A stretch of DNA of 64,000 nt from Streptomyces sp. APSN-46.1 (GTDB lineage Bacteria > Actinomycetota > Actinomycetes > Streptomycetales > Streptomycetaceae). Below, piece after piece: positions 15,943-24,907 of the stretch. Where the stretch lies: positions 62,001 through 126,000 of the forward strand of contig NZ_JALGRF010000012.1 of assembly GCF_022815725.1 (NCBI RefSeq). The letters run 5' to 3'. Under the pieces are notes generated by a model. It saw only the letters and a program-made list of their open reading frames with translations. It made no database searches and was not told where the DNA came from. The position numbers were made by a program, and so were the translations under genes. Numbering within the stretch: position 1 is the first letter of the stretch; every line of letters starts with the position of its first letter.

Positions 15943-16691
15943 TCAGAGGCCCGCGCCGCCCGTGGCGTCCACGACGCGGCCCGTGACCCGGCGCGCCGCG
16001 TCGGAGGCGAGGAAGCCGACGATGTCGGCGACGTCGGCGACGTCGGCGACGTCCTCGGGATTGCCCACCCGGCCGAGCGCCGCCAGCGAGGCCGCGTACG
16101 CCTGCGCCTCGGCGTTGTCGCGCAGCCAGCCGGCGTTGACATCGGTGTCGACGATTCCGGGCGCGACCGAGTTGACGGTGATGCCGCGCGGGCCGAGCAC
16201 CTTCGCGAGGTTCAGGGTCAGGATGTCGAGGGCCGCCTTGGTGGGCCCGTACGCGATCCCGTCGGGCATGGCGATCCGTGCGGCGCCGCTGGAGACGTTG
16301 ACGATCCGGCCGCCGTCGCGCAGCCGGCCGAGGCCGAGGCCTTCCTGGACCAGGAAGAAGGGGGCCCGGACGTTGACGGCGAAGACCCGGTCGAAGCCCT
16401 CCTCGGAGACCGAGCCGAGGGGGGCGGGCAGGCCGATCCCGGCGTTGTTGACGAGGATGTCGACTCCGCCCAGCCCCAGCGCGTCGTACGTCTCCCAGAG
16501 CGCGGCGGCGTCCCCGTGCCGGCCGAGCTCCGCCCGGAGCGCGTGGGCCCGGCCGCCGTTCTCGCCGATCCGCTCCACCGTGCGGCGGGCGGCCTTCTCG
16601 TCGTTCGCGTAGGTCAGCACGACGGTCACGCCGTCCGCCGCGAGCCGCTCGGCGACGGCCCGGCCGATGCCGCGGCTGCCACCTGAATTGC
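15943..16691 (-). pseudogene. 5'-truncated SDR-family oxidoreductase
   Basis: The reading frame encodes an SDR from the glycine motif onward: GGSRGIGRAVAERL, NNAGIG, the catalytic set with Ser near NVSSGA and YGPTK, and PGIVDTDVNAGW. The usual start (about 10-15 residues, with strand ALVTG) is missing: in frame, N-S replaces V-T just before GGSRG, and the frame then runs into the 3' end of trpF a few bases upstream. I find no ATG/GTG/TTG that would give a whole Rossmann fold. It looks like a deletion junction. Near the C-terminus a GCGACGTCG repeat gives DVADVADVAD, an expansion of the usual single copy. Confidence 0.65.
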
Positions 16692-16694
16692 CGG

Positions 16695-17303
16695 CTACCC
16701 CCTGGCGGCCTCGATGAAGGCGCGGATCAGCTCGGGCGACTTCACGCCGCGTTCCCGCTCCACCCCGCTGGACACGTCCACGCCCCACGCCCCGGTCGTC
16801 CCGACGGCCTCCCGCACGTTCCCCGGCGTGAGCCCGCCCGCCAGCAGCCAGCGGCCCTCCGGCGCGGTGAACTCCGCGGACCCCCAGTTCCACGGCTTGC
16901 CGGAGCCCGGCTCCGGGGCGTCGATCAGCAGCAGGTCCTCCCCGTACTCCCCGCAGCGCTCAGCGTGCTCGGCGGTGGCCCGCAGCAGCGTCCGGCCCTC
17001 GGCGCGCAGCGCCGCGAAGTCCTCGGGGCCCTCCTCGCCGTGCAGCTGCACCCCGCGTACGCCGCTCTCCTCGGTCAGTCGCCGGACCTCCTCGACGGAC
17101 TGCCCGCGGAACACCCCGACGGTCAGCACCCCGGCCGGCACCCTCGCGGCCAGCTCCCGCGCCTCGGCGGCCCCGATGGTCCGCGGGCTGCCGGGCGCGA
17201 AGACGAACCCGACGGCATCGGCCCCGGCCGCCACGGCCACGTCGACGTCGTGGGCCGTCTTGAGCCCGCAGATCTTGATGAACACGCTCGTCCCGTCCGT
17301 CAT
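16695..17303 (-). CDS. trpF: Phosphoribosylanthranilate isomerase-like protein
   Basis: A 202-residue TIM barrel with TrpF signatures: FIKICGLKTAHDVDVAVAAGADAVGFVFAPGSPR, VQLHGEE, a late GGLTPGNVREAV and GVDVSSGVERERGVKSPELI. TrpF converts N-(5-phosphoribosyl)anthranilate to CdRP in tryptophan synthesis. Most Streptomyces lack trpF because PriA does both the HisA and TrpF steps, so a stand-alone copy, far from other trp genes, is notable. The C-terminus is complete (FIEAARG, stop 16695). ATG 17303 is the first start consistent with the domain. It could serve a specialised pathway or be redundant. Confidence 0.8.
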   Translation of the reverse strand: MTDGTSVFIKICGLKTAHDVDVAVAAGADAVGFVFAPGSPRTIGAAEARELAARVPAGVLTVGVFRGQSVEEVRRLTEESGVRGVQLHGEEGPEDFAALRAEGRTLLRATAEHAERCGEYGEDLLLIDAPEPGSGKPWNWGSAEFTAPEGRWLLAGGLTPGNVREAVGTTGAWGVDVSSGVERERGVKSPELIRAFIEAARG

Positions 17304-17432
17304 ACCAGCAGTCAACCAAACCCGGAGCGATTCCCGGCGATACGCCCCATCAGTCAGGCACGGGAGCCCACCCGCCATTAGCCTGGGACGAGGCACACAT
17401 TCAGGGCACAGCATGCCATCCGGAGGACGACG

Positions 17433-18023
17433 GTGACGATCATGACCGAGCGGGCCACACCCATAGAGGCGCCCCTGTCGCCGCCGACATTCGAGAGCCT
17501 CCTGCGCACCGTCGAGGAGATGAACACGCCTGACGGCTTCAAGGCCGAGCTCATCCGGGGGAAGATCGTCGTGTCACCGTGGTCCAAGCTGCGCTACTCC
17601 CGTCCCATGCGTGTACTGCGTGAGCAGCTGCAGGCCCACGTTCCCACGGGACACTTCGCGGATACCTCCCCCTTCCTCTTCCAGTTCCCGGCGGCGGAGC
17701 GCGGCTACGGACCGGACCTGTACGTCGCGGACGAGTCCGCCTTCGACGAGGAAGGCCGTCACGCGGACGGCGAGGCACTGTCCCTGGTGGGCGAGTTCAC
17801 GTCCGTCTCCACGAAGGACGCGGACTGGAACGAGAAGCTCGACGTGTACGGCCGGCTCGTCCCGGTCTATCTGGTGGTGGACATGCGGGATTCGGAGATC
17901 ACCTGCTTCTCCGATCCTTCCCCGCACGGGTACCGCTCCCGCAAAACGGTGGCCTTCGGAGAGGCCCTGCCCATCCCCGAGCCGTTCGACTTCACGCTCG
18001 ACACCTCCGGGTTCGGAGGCTGA
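17433..18023 (+). CDS. Uma2-family (DUF820) putative restriction-endonuclease-fold protein
   Basis: 196 residues matching the DUF820/Uma2 family, which is abundant in Streptomyces and cyanobacteria and has a PD-(D/E)XK nuclease fold. The expected pieces are FKAELIRGKIVVSP near residue 35, GPDLYVAD (the acidic D) near 92, and LVGEFTSVST...WNEKLDVYGRLVPVYLVVD with E/K residues of the core. Activity and targets of the family are unproven. GTG 17433 is chosen because GGAGG lies six bases upstream; an ATG nine bases later is a weaker alternative. Confidence 0.8.
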   Translation: MTIMTERATPIEAPLSPPTFESLLRTVEEMNTPDGFKAELIRGKIVVSPWSKLRYSRPMRVLREQLQAHVPTGHFADTSPFLFQFPAAERGYGPDLYVADESAFDEEGRHADGEALSLVGEFTSVSTKDADWNEKLDVYGRLVPVYLVVDMRDSEITCFSDPSPHGYRSRKTVAFGEALPIPEPFDFTLDTSGFGG

Positions 18024-18081
18024 GGCCCCGGCCTTCGGAAACCGGTTCGGTCGTACCGGGTCGCCGCCGCAGAATGGCCGC

Positions 18082-18507
18082 ATGGACGACAACGGGGTGG
18101 ACATCACCACAGGCGGCCCGGACACCGAACTCGACGCGCGGCTGAGCAAGGAGCTCGACGCGTTCAACCTGGCGGCGACGGCCGGGCACGAGCAGTCCGA
18201 GTTCACCGTACGGATCACGGACGCGGACGGCGCGCTGGTCGCCGGACTCAGCGGCTGGAGCTGGGGCGACCGCGCGGGCATCGAGATGACCTGGGTCCGC
18301 GAGGACAGCCGGCGCGGCGGCTGGGGCGGGAAGCTGCTGGCGGCGGCCGAGGAGGAGGCCCGCCGGCGGGGCTGCCGCTCGATCCTCGTGTCCTCCTTCA
18401 CCTTCCAGGCCCCGGCCTTCTACGCCCGCCACGGCTACGAGGAGACCGCCCGCGTCCCGGGATTCCCGGCCGGCCACGAGGACGTCTACTTCCTCAAGCG
18501 GCTCTGA
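18082..18507 (+). CDS. GNAT-family N-acetyltransferase
   Basis: 141 residues. The acetyl-CoA binding motif is WVREDSRRGGWGGKLLAAAEEEARRRG (residues about 72-98), and the C-terminal FQAPAFYARHGYEETARVPGFP is the classic GNAT ending of a family acting on small molecules. The substrate is unknown. ATG 18082 lies six bases after CAGAAT, a leaderless pattern also seen for several neighbours. Confidence 0.8.
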   Translation: MDDNGVDITTGGPDTELDARLSKELDAFNLAATAGHEQSEFTVRITDADGALVAGLSGWSWGDRAGIEMTWVREDSRRGGWGGKLLAAAEEEARRRGCRSILVSSFTFQAPAFYARHGYEETARVPGFPAGHEDVYFLKRL

Positions 18508-18565
18508 CGGAACGCCAGGAACGCCGGGAACACCAGGAACGCCCGACGGCGGCCGGTCAACCAGG

Positions 18566-18958
18566 TCACGCGGGAGCGTCGACGGCCAGTCCCGCATCCC
18601 GGGCGGCGTCCGCCAACCGCTTGTCGTAGGTGACGAACGAGGTCAGCCGCGCGCCAAGGCTGAGCGCCGTCGCCAGGTGGATGGCATCGAGGCTGCGAAC
18701 GGTGGCCGGCCGCACGGTCTCGGCGAGGATGCGGATGCTGGGGTCGAGGTCGACCAGGTCGATCAGGTCCAGGACGAGATGGAGACGCACGGCGGACTGC
18801 GGTGCGTATCGGGCCAGCGCTCTGAAGGACTCCACCTCCACCAGGACCGAGCTGACCCATCCGGTCTCGGCCCTCTCGTCGAGCCAGTCGCGCAATGCCT
18901 GCGACTCGGATTCGGCGTGGACCAGTTTCACGACCGCGGCGGAGTCGAGGTAGATCAT
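18566..18958 (-). CDS. vapC: PIN-domain toxin, VapC-like
   Basis: A 130-residue PIN-domain ribonuclease. The acidic active-site pattern is visible: D5 in MIYLDSAAVVK, a glutamate in VEVESFRAL, D in SLDAIHLATAL and the final D in VTYDKRL. VapC toxins cleave specific RNAs, often tRNA, and are neutralised by VapB. The start ATG overlaps the stop of the upstream antitoxin gene by one base (TGATG), so the two are co-translated. Confidence 0.88.
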   Translation of the reverse strand: MIYLDSAAVVKLVHAESESQALRDWLDERAETGWVSSVLVEVESFRALARYAPQSAVRLHLVLDLIDLVDLDPSIRILAETVRPATVRSLDAIHLATALSLGARLTSFVTYDKRLADAARDAGLAVDAPA

Positions 18959-19191
18959 CAGCGCTCTTCCTCGCGGCTCCGGGAAAGCTCCGCCGCGATG
19001 TCGATGCCGTCAGGTTCGCCCAACGGCATGCGCAGCACCGCGCGCCGCAGCGCTGCCGCGCGCTCCTTGCGCAGGGCCGCCTCCAGCACGGCCGCTCTTA
19101 TGGCCGCGGAACGGGAGCTGCCGTCCTGCGTGAGGACGGTAAGGGCGTGCTCGGTCTCCGAGTCGGTGCGGATCGTCACGGTGTCAGCCAT
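18958..19191 (-). CDS. vapB: VapB-like antitoxin
   Basis: A 77-residue protein beginning MADTVTIRTDSETEHALTVL, a ribbon-helix-helix-type N-terminus that binds DNA, followed by a charged C-terminal part (LRKERAAALRRAVLRM, IDIAAELSRSREEER) that would wrap the PIN toxin. ATG 19191 lies seven bases after -10-like TACGCT on the minus strand, and there is no ribosome site, so translation is probably leaderless. A perfect 9+9-bp palindrome overlaps that -10 (19200-19222) and is the likely auto-operator. Confidence 0.82.
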   Translation of the reverse strand: MADTVTIRTDSETEHALTVLTQDGSSRSAAIRAAVLEAALRKERAAALRRAVLRMPLGEPDGIDIAAELSRSREEER

Positions 19192-19199
19192 GACAGACA

Positions 19200-19222
19200 G
19201 CGTAAGACAAAACGTCTTACGC
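19200..19222 (-). promoter_or_regulatory. vapBC auto-operator palindrome over the -10 box
   Basis: GCGTAAGAC-AAAAC-GTCTTACGC is a perfect inverted repeat with 9-bp arms and a 5-bp spacer. The minus-strand -10 hexamer TACGCT lies in the arm proximal to vapB, so bound VapB or VapBC would block RNA polymerase. This is the standard conditional-cooperativity layout of toxin-antitoxin operons. Confidence 0.75.
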
Positions 19223-19246
19223 CGCCAGTGGTTCCGTGGAAACGCC

Positions 19247-19280
19247 CGAGGGCGGCACCCCCGCAGGGGTGCCGCCCTCG
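19247..19280 (-). terminator. groEL2 terminator hairpin
   Basis: CGAGGGCGGCACCCC and its exact complement flank a CGCA loop, 44 bases past the groEL2 stop. There is no long U tract, as is common in Streptomyces. It also insulates the vapBC promoter from groEL2 read-through. Confidence 0.75.
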
Positions 19281-19323
19281 TTCGAGAACAGCCGATCAAC
19301 CAGAGGCCGGAGCCAGAGGTCGA

Positions 19324-20946
19324 TCAGAAGTCCATGTCACCGCCCGGCATGCCGCCCGGGGCGCCGGCGCCGGCCTTCTCGGGCTTGTCGGCGATGACGG
19401 CCTCGGTGGTGAGGAAGAGGGCCGCGATGGACGCCGCGTTCTGCAGCGCGGAGCGCGTGACCTTCGCCGGGTCGATGATGCCCTCGGCGATCATGTCCAC
19501 GTACTCGCCGGTCGCGGCGTTCAGGCCCCAGCCAACCTGGAGGTTGCGGACCTTCTCCACGACGACGCCACCCTCGAGACCACCGTTGACGGCGATCTGC
19601 TTGAGCGGGGCCTCCAGGGCGAGCTTCACGGCGTTGGCGCCGGTCGCCTCGTCACCCGACAGGTCGAGCTTCTCGAAGACCGCGGAGGCCTGGAGCAGGG
19701 CCACGCCACCACCGGCGACGATGCCCTCCTCGACGGCCGCCTTCGCGTTGCGAACGGCGTCCTCGATGCGGTGCTTGCGCTCCTTGAGCTCGACCTCGGT
19801 CGCGGCGCCGGCCTTGATGACGGCCACGCCGCCGGCCAGCTTCGCGAGGCGCTCCTGGAGCTTCTCGCGGTCGTAGTCCGAGTCGGAGTTCTCGATCTCG
19901 GCGCGGATCTGGTTGACGCGACCCTGAACCTGGTCGCTGTCACCGGCACCGTCGACGATCGTGGTCTCGTCCTTGGTGATGACGACCTTGCGGGCGCGGC
20001 CGAGCAGGTCGAGGCCCGCGTTCTCCAGCTTGAGGCCGACCTCCTCGGAGACGACCGTGCCGCCCGTGAGGATGGCGATGTCGCCGAGCATGGCCTTGCG
20101 GCGGTCGCCGAAGCCCGGGGCCTTGACGGCGACGGACTTGAAGGTGCCGCGGATCTTGTTGACGACCAGGGTCGACAGGGCCTCGCCCTCGACGTCCTCG
20201 GCGATGATCAGCAGCGGCTTGCCGGACTGCATGACCTTCTCCAGGAGCGGCAGCAGGTCCTTGACCGAGCCGATCTTGGAGTTGACGATCAGGATGTACG
20301 GGTCGTCGAGCGACGCCTCCATACGCTCCATGTCGGTGGCGAAGTACGCCGAGATGTAGCCCTTGTCGAAGCGCATGCCCTCGGTGAGCTCAAGCTCCAG
20401 ACCGAAGGTCTGGGACTCCTCGACGGTGATGACGCCTTCCTTGCCGACCTTGTCCATGGCCTCGGCGATGAGCTCGCCGATCTGGGTGTCAGCGGCGGAG
20501 ATGGAGGCCGTGGAAGCGATCTGCTCCTTGGTCTCGACATCCTTCGCCTGCTCCAGCAGGGCGCCGGAGACGGCCTCGACGGCCTTCTCGATGCCACGCT
20601 TGAGGGCCATCGGGTTGGCGCCGGCCGCCACGTTGCGCAGGCCCTCGCGGACGAGCGCCTGGGCGAGAACGGTGGCGGTGGTCGTACCGTCGCCGGCGAC
20701 GTCGTCCGTCTTCTTGGCGACTTCCTTGACCAGCTCGGCGCCGATCTTCTCGAACGGGTCCTCGAGCTCGATCTCCTTGGCGATGGAGACACCATCGTTG
20801 GTGATCGTGGGGGCGCCCCACTTCTTCTCAAGGACGACGTTGCGACCCTTGGGGCCAAGGGTGACCTTGACGGCGTCGGCGAGCTGGTTCATCCCACGCT
20901 CGAGACCGCGCCGGGCCTCCTCGTCGAACGCAATGATCTTGGCCAT
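19324..20946 (-). CDS. groEL2: Chaperonin GroEL, GroEL2 type
   Basis: 540 residues, MAKIIAFDEEARRGLERGMN to GGMPGGDMDF. GroEL forms double rings that fold proteins with GroES and ATP. The ATP-binding DGTTTATVLAQA and the VKVTLGPKGRNVVL block are intact. The C-terminal tail is the Gly/Met type, not the His-rich tail of actinobacterial GroEL1, so this is the stand-alone GroEL2 gene with no groES beside it. ATG 20946 has GGAGG ten bases upstream. Two CIRCE elements sit in the promoter, so it is repressed by HrcA and induced by heat. Confidence 0.97.
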   Translation of the reverse strand: MAKIIAFDEEARRGLERGMNQLADAVKVTLGPKGRNVVLEKKWGAPTITNDGVSIAKEIELEDPFEKIGAELVKEVAKKTDDVAGDGTTTATVLAQALVREGLRNVAAGANPMALKRGIEKAVEAVSGALLEQAKDVETKEQIASTASISAADTQIGELIAEAMDKVGKEGVITVEESQTFGLELELTEGMRFDKGYISAYFATDMERMEASLDDPYILIVNSKIGSVKDLLPLLEKVMQSGKPLLIIAEDVEGEALSTLVVNKIRGTFKSVAVKAPGFGDRRKAMLGDIAILTGGTVVSEEVGLKLENAGLDLLGRARKVVITKDETTIVDGAGDSDQVQGRVNQIRAEIENSDSDYDREKLQERLAKLAGGVAVIKAGAATEVELKERKHRIEDAVRNAKAAVEEGIVAGGGVALLQASAVFEKLDLSGDEATGANAVKLALEAPLKQIAVNGGLEGGVVVEKVRNLQVGWGLNAATGEYVDMIAEGIIDPAKVTRSALQNAASIAALFLTTEAVIADKPEKAGAGAPGGMPGGDMDF

Positions 20947-21108
20947 CTGAAGTGGTCCTCCAGGACTGGGGTTCCCCCTACGCCACCAGGCGTGAGGGGG
21001 AGGCTGGATTGCTCCGGACCGCGCCCGCGCCCGCGACGGACGGCCTGCGTGCCCGGCGGTTCCTTCCCGCCGGACCCTGAGGGCCTCACCGACCCGGTCC
21101 TCGTCTAG

Positions 21109-21135
21109 TAGCACTCTCACCCGGAGAGTGCTAAC
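21109..21135 (-). promoter_or_regulatory. CIRCE element 1 (HrcA operator)
   Basis: GTAGCACTC-N9-GAGTGCTAA, one mismatch from the CIRCE consensus TTAGCACTC-N9-GAGTGCTAA. It lies around the predicted groEL2 transcription start, just downstream of the -10 box. Confidence 0.92.
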
Positions 21136-21141
21136 GCCAAT

Positions 21142-21171
21142 GATTAGCACTCGACCCCTCCGAGTGCAAGC
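21142..21171 (-). promoter_or_regulatory. groEL2 promoter with overlapping CIRCE element 2
   Basis: On the minus strand TTGCAC (21170-21165) and TAATCA (21147-21142) are separated by exactly 17 bp and form a good vegetative promoter. A second CIRCE copy (21145-21171, TTAGCACTC-N9-GAGTGCAAG, two mismatches in the last arm) covers both hexamers. HrcA bound to both copies would cover the whole promoter and start site. Confidence 0.82.
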
Positions 21172-21216
21172 GGCTTCGGGCAACGCCCGGCCACCGAGAC
21201 GGCCACCGGGACGACA

Positions 21217-21256
21217 CGAGGGGCCCACATCCCGTGTCCGGGATGTGGGCCCCTCG
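21217..21256 (-). terminator. Cold-shock gene terminator
   Basis: An 18-bp perfect stem, CGAGGGGCCCACATCCCG and its complement, with loop TGTC, lies 56 bases after the cold-shock gene stop. It also separates that gene from the groEL2 promoter. Confidence 0.85.
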
Positions 21257-21311
21257 TATGTGTCAACCGAGACCGGTCGCGTCGGTGGTCGATCGCGCTC
21301 GGACTACTCGT

Positions 21312-21518
21312 CTAGCCGGCGGCGAGCTTGACCATGTCCGCCTGCGGACCCTTCTGGCCCTGCGAGATCTCGAACTCGACCCGCTGACCCTCTTCAAGGG
21401 TGCGGTACCCGTCCATCTGGATGGCGCTGTAGTGGACGAACACATCCGCACCACCGTCGACCGCGATGAAGCCGTAGCCCTTCTCCGCGTTGAACCACTT
21501 GACGGTGCCCTGAGCCAT
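21312..21518 (-). CDS. Cold-shock protein (CspA family)
   Basis: A 68-codon gene giving the usual single OB-fold: MAQGTVKWFNAEKGYGFIAV with RNP1 (KGYGFI) and VFVHYSAI with RNP2. These small proteins bind single-stranded RNA/DNA and melt secondary structure. Position next to groEL2 matches the S. coelicolor scoF4 locus as I remember it. It is preceded by a leader of more than 300 bases with several palindromes, typical of post-transcriptionally controlled cold-shock genes. Confidence 0.95.
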   Translation of the reverse strand: MAQGTVKWFNAEKGYGFIAVDGGADVFVHYSAIQMDGYRTLEEGQRVEFEISQGQKGPQADMVKLAAG

Positions 21519-21845
21519 GCCTAACTCCCCTATTACTGGCCCTTGCGCAGGACCGCACTTCGCGGACCCGGGTCAGAACTTGCGCCGGAACGCCTCGACC
21601 GGGGCTGAATGTATCCGCACCGCTGCTGTCTGCAACAGGTCAATCCGACGAGAAATCCGGACACGGAGATAGATTGAAATAGAGTGAAAATTTGGCATAT
21701 CCCAGGGCAACTCGGGCCCGGCATATCTCGCCAAAGCCCCATACCGCTTCCGCACATTGACTCAATGTCAACCCTCACGCGGCCCGCTCATATGCGGCGG
21801 GCAAGAACAACGGAGGGGACTTCCCCAACTCTACCGCGCCCAACC
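21519..21845 (-). promoter_or_regulatory. Long AT-richer leader/promoter region of the cold-shock gene
   Basis: This 330-base region has no ORF I would accept and is clearly less GC-rich than the chromosome average. A TTGACA on the minus strand (21771-21766) overlaps a 15-bp palindrome ACATTGA-C-TCAATGT (21754-21768), but no good -10 sits at the right distance. A TGAAATAGAGTGAAAAT tract (about 21674-21690) may open easily at low temperature. I read it as a regulatory leader. Confidence 0.5.
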
Positions 21846-21851
21846 AAGCAG

Positions 21852-21887
21852 AATTGCCCCCTCCGTTTATTAACGGAGGGGGCAATT
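21852..21887 (-). terminator. Terminator of the threonine-synthase-like/sulfur-carrier operon
   Basis: A perfect 16-bp stem AATTGCCCCCTCCGTT/AACGGAGGGGGCAATT with loop TATT ends in short T tracts on both strands. It is 52 bases past the MoaD/ThiS-like stop and separates this operon from the cold-shock gene leader. Confidence 0.9.
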
Positions 21888-21939
21888 TCGTTTACGCGTG
21901 CCACCTGGAGAGGCTTCAAGCGGCCGCCAGGGGCTGTCG

Positions 21940-22215
21940 TCAGCCGCCGGCCACGGCGGGGATGATCGACACGCCGGCGCCGTCCGGCGTCACCGCCTCC
22001 AGCCCGCCCTCGAAGCGCACGTCGTCGTCGTTGACGTAGACGTTCACGAAGCGGCGCAGCTTGCCCTGGTCGTCCAGGACGCGCGCGGCGATGCCCGGGT
22101 GGTTCTGCTCCAGGGACGCGATGACCTGGGCCAGGGTCGCGCCCTCGGCCTTCACCTCGGCGGCGCCGCCGGTGTAGGTGCGCAGGATGGTGGGGATGCG
22201 GACGTTGACGCTCAT
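21940..22215 (-). CDS. MoaD/ThiS-like sulfur-carrier protein (possible MetO)
   Basis: A 91-residue beta-grasp protein: MSVNVRIPTILRTYTGGAAEVKAEGATLAQV, then RFVNVYVNDDDVRF and a C-terminus ending AVAGG. The Gly-Gly tail is the site that becomes a thiocarboxylate in sulfur carriers. It follows the threonine-synthase-like gene by 37 bases in the same transcript, behind a SAM riboswitch. That context, and absence of thi or moa genes, points to sulfur delivery for homocysteine synthesis, as I recall for the MetM/MetO pair of Streptomyces. A molybdopterin role is less likely. Confidence 0.82.
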   Translation of the reverse strand: MSVNVRIPTILRTYTGGAAEVKAEGATLAQVIASLEQNHPGIAARVLDDQGKLRRFVNVYVNDDDVRFEGGLEAVTPDGAGVSIIPAVAGG

Positions 22216-22252
22216 GGCGCTACTGCCTTTCCGGTTGAGCGGGAGGTGATGG

Positions 22253-23539
<1,287 letters not shown>

Positions 23540-23558
23540 GATGGCGAGGCCCTTTCTC

Positions 23559-23711
23559 CTCATCTTCCCCATGGCGCACTTCGCCATGAGACGGAATTGG
23601 CACCTTCCCTAGCCGGGGACCTCGCTGACGACGCTGGTGCGCGATCGCGAGAACCGACTGGAGGGTTGCCGGGGCTTCAACGGGCCGTGTCCCTCTGCCC
23701 CTCTGGATGAG
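23559..23711 (-). promoter_or_regulatory. SAM riboswitch (S-box family, SAM-I/IV core)
   Basis: On the minus strand the 5' P1 strand CTCATC (23711-23706) is followed by GAGGGGCAGAGGGA, then the conserved GGCCCGTTGAAGCCCCGGCA, then GGTGCCAATTCC (23604-23593), a 7-bp P4 hairpin CATGGCG/CGCCATG (23588-23570), and the closing P1 strand GATGAG (23564-23559). P1 closes directly against the purine-rich GAGAAAGG ribosome-site region, so SAM binding should reduce translation of the downstream enzyme. No terminator hairpin is seen before the start. Confidence 0.88.
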
Positions 23712-23910
23712 CGGTATGGCACCGGGCCGCGCGCTCTGTGGCGCTCCCGGGCATTTGTGCGCGGGGACCCCGGCATGCGGTGGTCCCTCGCGTTGTTCAA
23801 GACTGTAACCGAAGGTGCGGGTGGTTGAGACGGCCGTCCGAACCGCGAGATGGATCACTTTTCGGTCGAAAACACGGTCGAACCCACGGATGAATCAGGG
23901 AGTGCAGAAG

Positions 23911-24861
23911 GTGCTGGAAGAGGTGGAGCGATGGCTTGCCGACCGCTCCTGGTCCGCAGCCGACCGACCGCTCGACCAGCTGCTTGAGCGGAAACGGGCG
24001 GCTGGCACCACGGTCAGCGTGGTGCTGCCCGCGCTCGACGAGGAGGCCACGGTCGGCGAGATCGTCGAGGTGATCCGGCGCGATCTGATCGACGGGCTGC
24101 CCGTCCCCCTGGTGGACGAACTGGTGGTGGTCGACTCGGGTTCCACCGACCGTACGGCGGAGGTGGCGGCCAAGGCCGGCGCCCGCGTGGTGCACCGCGA
24201 CGCGATCCTGCCGCGCCTGCCCGCCCTGCCCGGCAAGGGCGAGGTGCTGTGGCGCTCGCTGCTGGCGACCAGCGGCGAGATCGTCTGCTTCGTGGACGCC
24301 GATCTGCGGGACTTCTCGGCCTCCTTCGTCTCCGGGATCGTCGGCCCGCTGCTGACCGACCCGGGGGTGGAGTTCGTCAAGGCGATGTACGACCGCCCCC
24401 TCAGCGGCGCCCCCGGCCAGGGCGGGCGGGTCACCGAGCTGGTCGCCCGCCCGCTGCTGAACCTGCACTGGCCGCAGCTGGCCGGTTTCGTCCAGCCGCT
24501 GGGCGGCGAGTACGCCGTACGGAGGTCCCTGCTGGAGCGGCTGCCGTTCCCCGTCGGGTACGGGGTGGAGCTGGGCCTGCTGGTGGACGCGCTGCACACG
24601 GTCGGGCTGGACGCGCTGGCCCAGGTGGACGTGGGCGTACGGCTGCACCGCCATCAGGACGGCCAGGCGCTGGGCCGGATGGCCGCGGCGATCTACCGGA
24701 CGGCCCTGCTGCGCCAGTCGCGCGGGCACCTGGTACGGCCGGAGCTGACGCAGTTCGAGCGCGGGCCGGACGGCTTCGTACCGCACACGTATCCGGTGGA
24801 CACGGAGGAGCGGCCACCGATGGCGGAGATCGAGGAGTACGCCGTGCGCCGGGTGGCGTGA
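23911..24861 (+). CDS. gpgS: Glucosyl-3-phosphoglycerate synthase
   Basis: A 316-residue GT-A glycosyltransferase (GT81). It transfers glucose from a nucleotide sugar to 3-phosphoglycerate, the first step to glucosylglycerate or methylglucose polysaccharide. Visible are TVSVVLPALDEEATVGEIV, VVDSGSTDRTAEVA, the metal-binding ICFVDADLRDF, and the acceptor segment GGEYAVRRSLLERLPFPVGYGVE. GTG 23911 is preferred because GGGAG lies eight bases upstream and the conserved VLEEVERWL starts there; ATG 23890 is an alternative. It precedes otsA, so this is a compatible-solute cluster. It diverges from the riboswitch operon. Confidence 0.85.
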   Translation: MLEEVERWLADRSWSAADRPLDQLLERKRAAGTTVSVVLPALDEEATVGEIVEVIRRDLIDGLPVPLVDELVVVDSGSTDRTAEVAAKAGARVVHRDAILPRLPALPGKGEVLWRSLLATSGEIVCFVDADLRDFSASFVSGIVGPLLTDPGVEFVKAMYDRPLSGAPGQGGRVTELVARPLLNLHWPQLAGFVQPLGGEYAVRRSLLERLPFPVGYGVELGLLVDALHTVGLDALAQVDVGVRLHRHQDGQALGRMAAAIYRTALLRQSRGHLVRPELTQFERGPDGFVPHTYPVDTEERPPMAEIEEYAVRRVA

Positions 24862-24907
24862 CCGGGAACTCAGTTTGCGCGGGAGCGGGCCGGGCTAGGT
24901 TCGCGGC

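Noticed and set aside
18895..21108. Plus-strand 737-codon frame over groEL2
   Set aside because: Antisense shadow of groEL2. Its Gly/Leu/Asp-rich product has no domain logic.
23540..23587. Earlier ATG starts for the threonine-synthase-like gene
   Set aside because: They lie inside riboswitch helix P4 and would add residues (MAKCAMGKMRRKG) not expected in the family.
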